Assembly: GCA_963383645.1 (NCBI GenBank)
Contig: OY726559.1
Coordinates: 107,408,735-107,472,734 of the forward strand
From: Muscardinus avellanarius
Taxonomy: Eukaryota; Chordata; Mammalia; Rodentia; Gliridae
Length of the DNA stretch: 64,000 nt
Reading direction: 5' to 3'
Shown: positions 63,183-64,000 of the stretch, one piece after another
Position numbering within the stretch: the stretch's first letter is position 1
How the letters are laid out: each line of letters begins with the position of its first letter
Made by a program: the position numbers and the translations under genes
The notes under the pieces: generated by a model
Databases searched by the model: none
Told to the model about the DNA's origin: nothing
What the model saw: only the letters and a program-made list of their open reading frames with translations

Positions 63183-64000
63183 GTAAAAAAAATTTTGAAG
63201 TGAAAAATCCATGTGATATTCACAACCCAGTGGAACACAACAAAGACAAAATTTTAAAAAGCAAAACATAAGCAAACAGAGCCATAATGTCTAGATCTAT
63301 TTTGAAATATTTAATGCCTTCAATATTGCATGAAATTTGTGAAAATTGTGGAGCACAAGTTGGCACATGAAAAGCAGGAATACTAGACACAATTCAAGAC
63401 CCAGATGATGCTGGAATGACAGACAACCCTGAATCATCTTCTCTGAGCACTGACAAGAGAGAGGAGGGCAATGCTCCTGAGTTTCCTGCCAATGCTGGAA
63501 ACAGTGAGAAGACGGCACTGGTAGGGTCAAGACTGAGCAGTGAGAGACAGCTAGTGAGAGTTTAATCTGTTTTGATTTTGCCTTTGGCAACTACCATTTC
63601 CAGATGGCAAGAGTTAATCAAGTTAAGAGAGGAAGTCAACCTTTTCAGAATAAATATATATCTTTCTCTGATAGACAAAGAAAGGAGCAAAGGAAACAAT
63701 TGACACTTGAGAGCCTCGTGATTTTATAAATCCTTACCAAGTAATGAAAAGAAAACCCATGACAGTATTTTTAAAGTTGAAATAATTATGGTTTGACTGT
63801 AGACTGTGGATATGAGGACAGAAAAGTAAACATCCAACTTTATAACTTACCTAAACCTGTTTGAAATTAAATACTAAGCTTCATGAAATAATTGAATGAT
63901 ACCTTCCCTACTTTTCTAACATTATTTTATTTTATGACTATTGACTGAAACTGGGTTTGTTATATGGAAGAAGGAATATCAAAGAATATTTGTTCCAGTC
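63183..64000. other. No recognisable gene
   Basis: Unique-looking. 63,297-63,590 is open on the - strand (97 codons) and more GC-balanced than its surroundings, but shows no domain or splice context I can defend. Confidence 0.4.

Noticed and set aside
63297..63590. 97-codon minus-strand frame
   Set aside because: No domain, no splice context and no homologous pattern recognised; kept only as an unannotated region.

Overview
The window reads as nuclear DNA of a rodent, probably from the squirrel-related clade (squirrels, mountain beaver, dormice). The main evidence is about thirty copies of a dimeric SINE. Its left half resembles B1 (7SL-derived, 'GGTGGCGCACGCTTGTAATCCC') and its right half is ID-like (tRNA-derived, 'GTGTAGCTCAGAGGTAGAATG...CCCCAGTACC'). 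This is the B1-dID architecture known from sciuromorph rodents. Several lineages of rodent-type L1, an IAP-like class II LTR, MaLR LTRs, MIR/L2 relics and many (CA)n/(GATA)n/(GGAA)n tracts fit a mammalian intergenic or intronic region. Family names come from recognition by eye; no library search was possible.

No complete host gene is visible. Most long open frames are microsatellites, SINEs, or fragments of L1 ORF1/ORF2. Two stretches look possibly exonic or retrocopied but are unproven: 36,427-36,550 (+) and 52,682-52,909 (-).

Layout. 1-6,500: L1 3' ends, young SINEs and a MaLR LTR piece. 7,950-10,095: an old L1M on the + strand. 10,370-11,510: three young SINEs with crisp target-site duplications (TSDs). 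13,129-13,484: an antisense MaLR-type LTR. 17,425-24,362: a decayed, nearly full-length L1 on the - strand, heavily re-invaded by a SINE nested in a SINE, another SINE, an L1 copy with a 5' inversion, and a 1.23-kb composite retroelement that starts in a GC-rich 50/100-bp tandem repeat and ends in an L1 3' UTR. 24,873-24,990: a long hairpin palindrome. 27,437-27,832: a solo class II LTR with a 6-bp TSD, inside an L1 3' end. 29,640-32,065: old L1M pieces. 33,000-42,000: the least repeat-dense part, with MIR/L2 relics and the candidate exon. 44,335-45,160: an L1 3' end. 49,433-52,260: an L1-derived insertion with a 15-bp TSD that carries 5' UTR, a broken ORF1 and an L1 3' UTR, but has an antisense old-L1 segment where ORF2 should be. 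55,850-58,315 and 61,370-61,830: old L1M/HAL1-like sequence. 58,320-58,697 and 60,427-60,795: MaLR LTRs.

The two most interesting objects are both non-autonomous, L1-mobilised chimeras: the tandem-repeat/L1-3'-UTR element (21,608-22,840, 18-bp TSD), whose architecture recalls SVA-type elements, and the ORF1-only L1 chimera (49,433-52,260). Either could represent an undescribed family if further copies with the same internal junctions exist in the genome.
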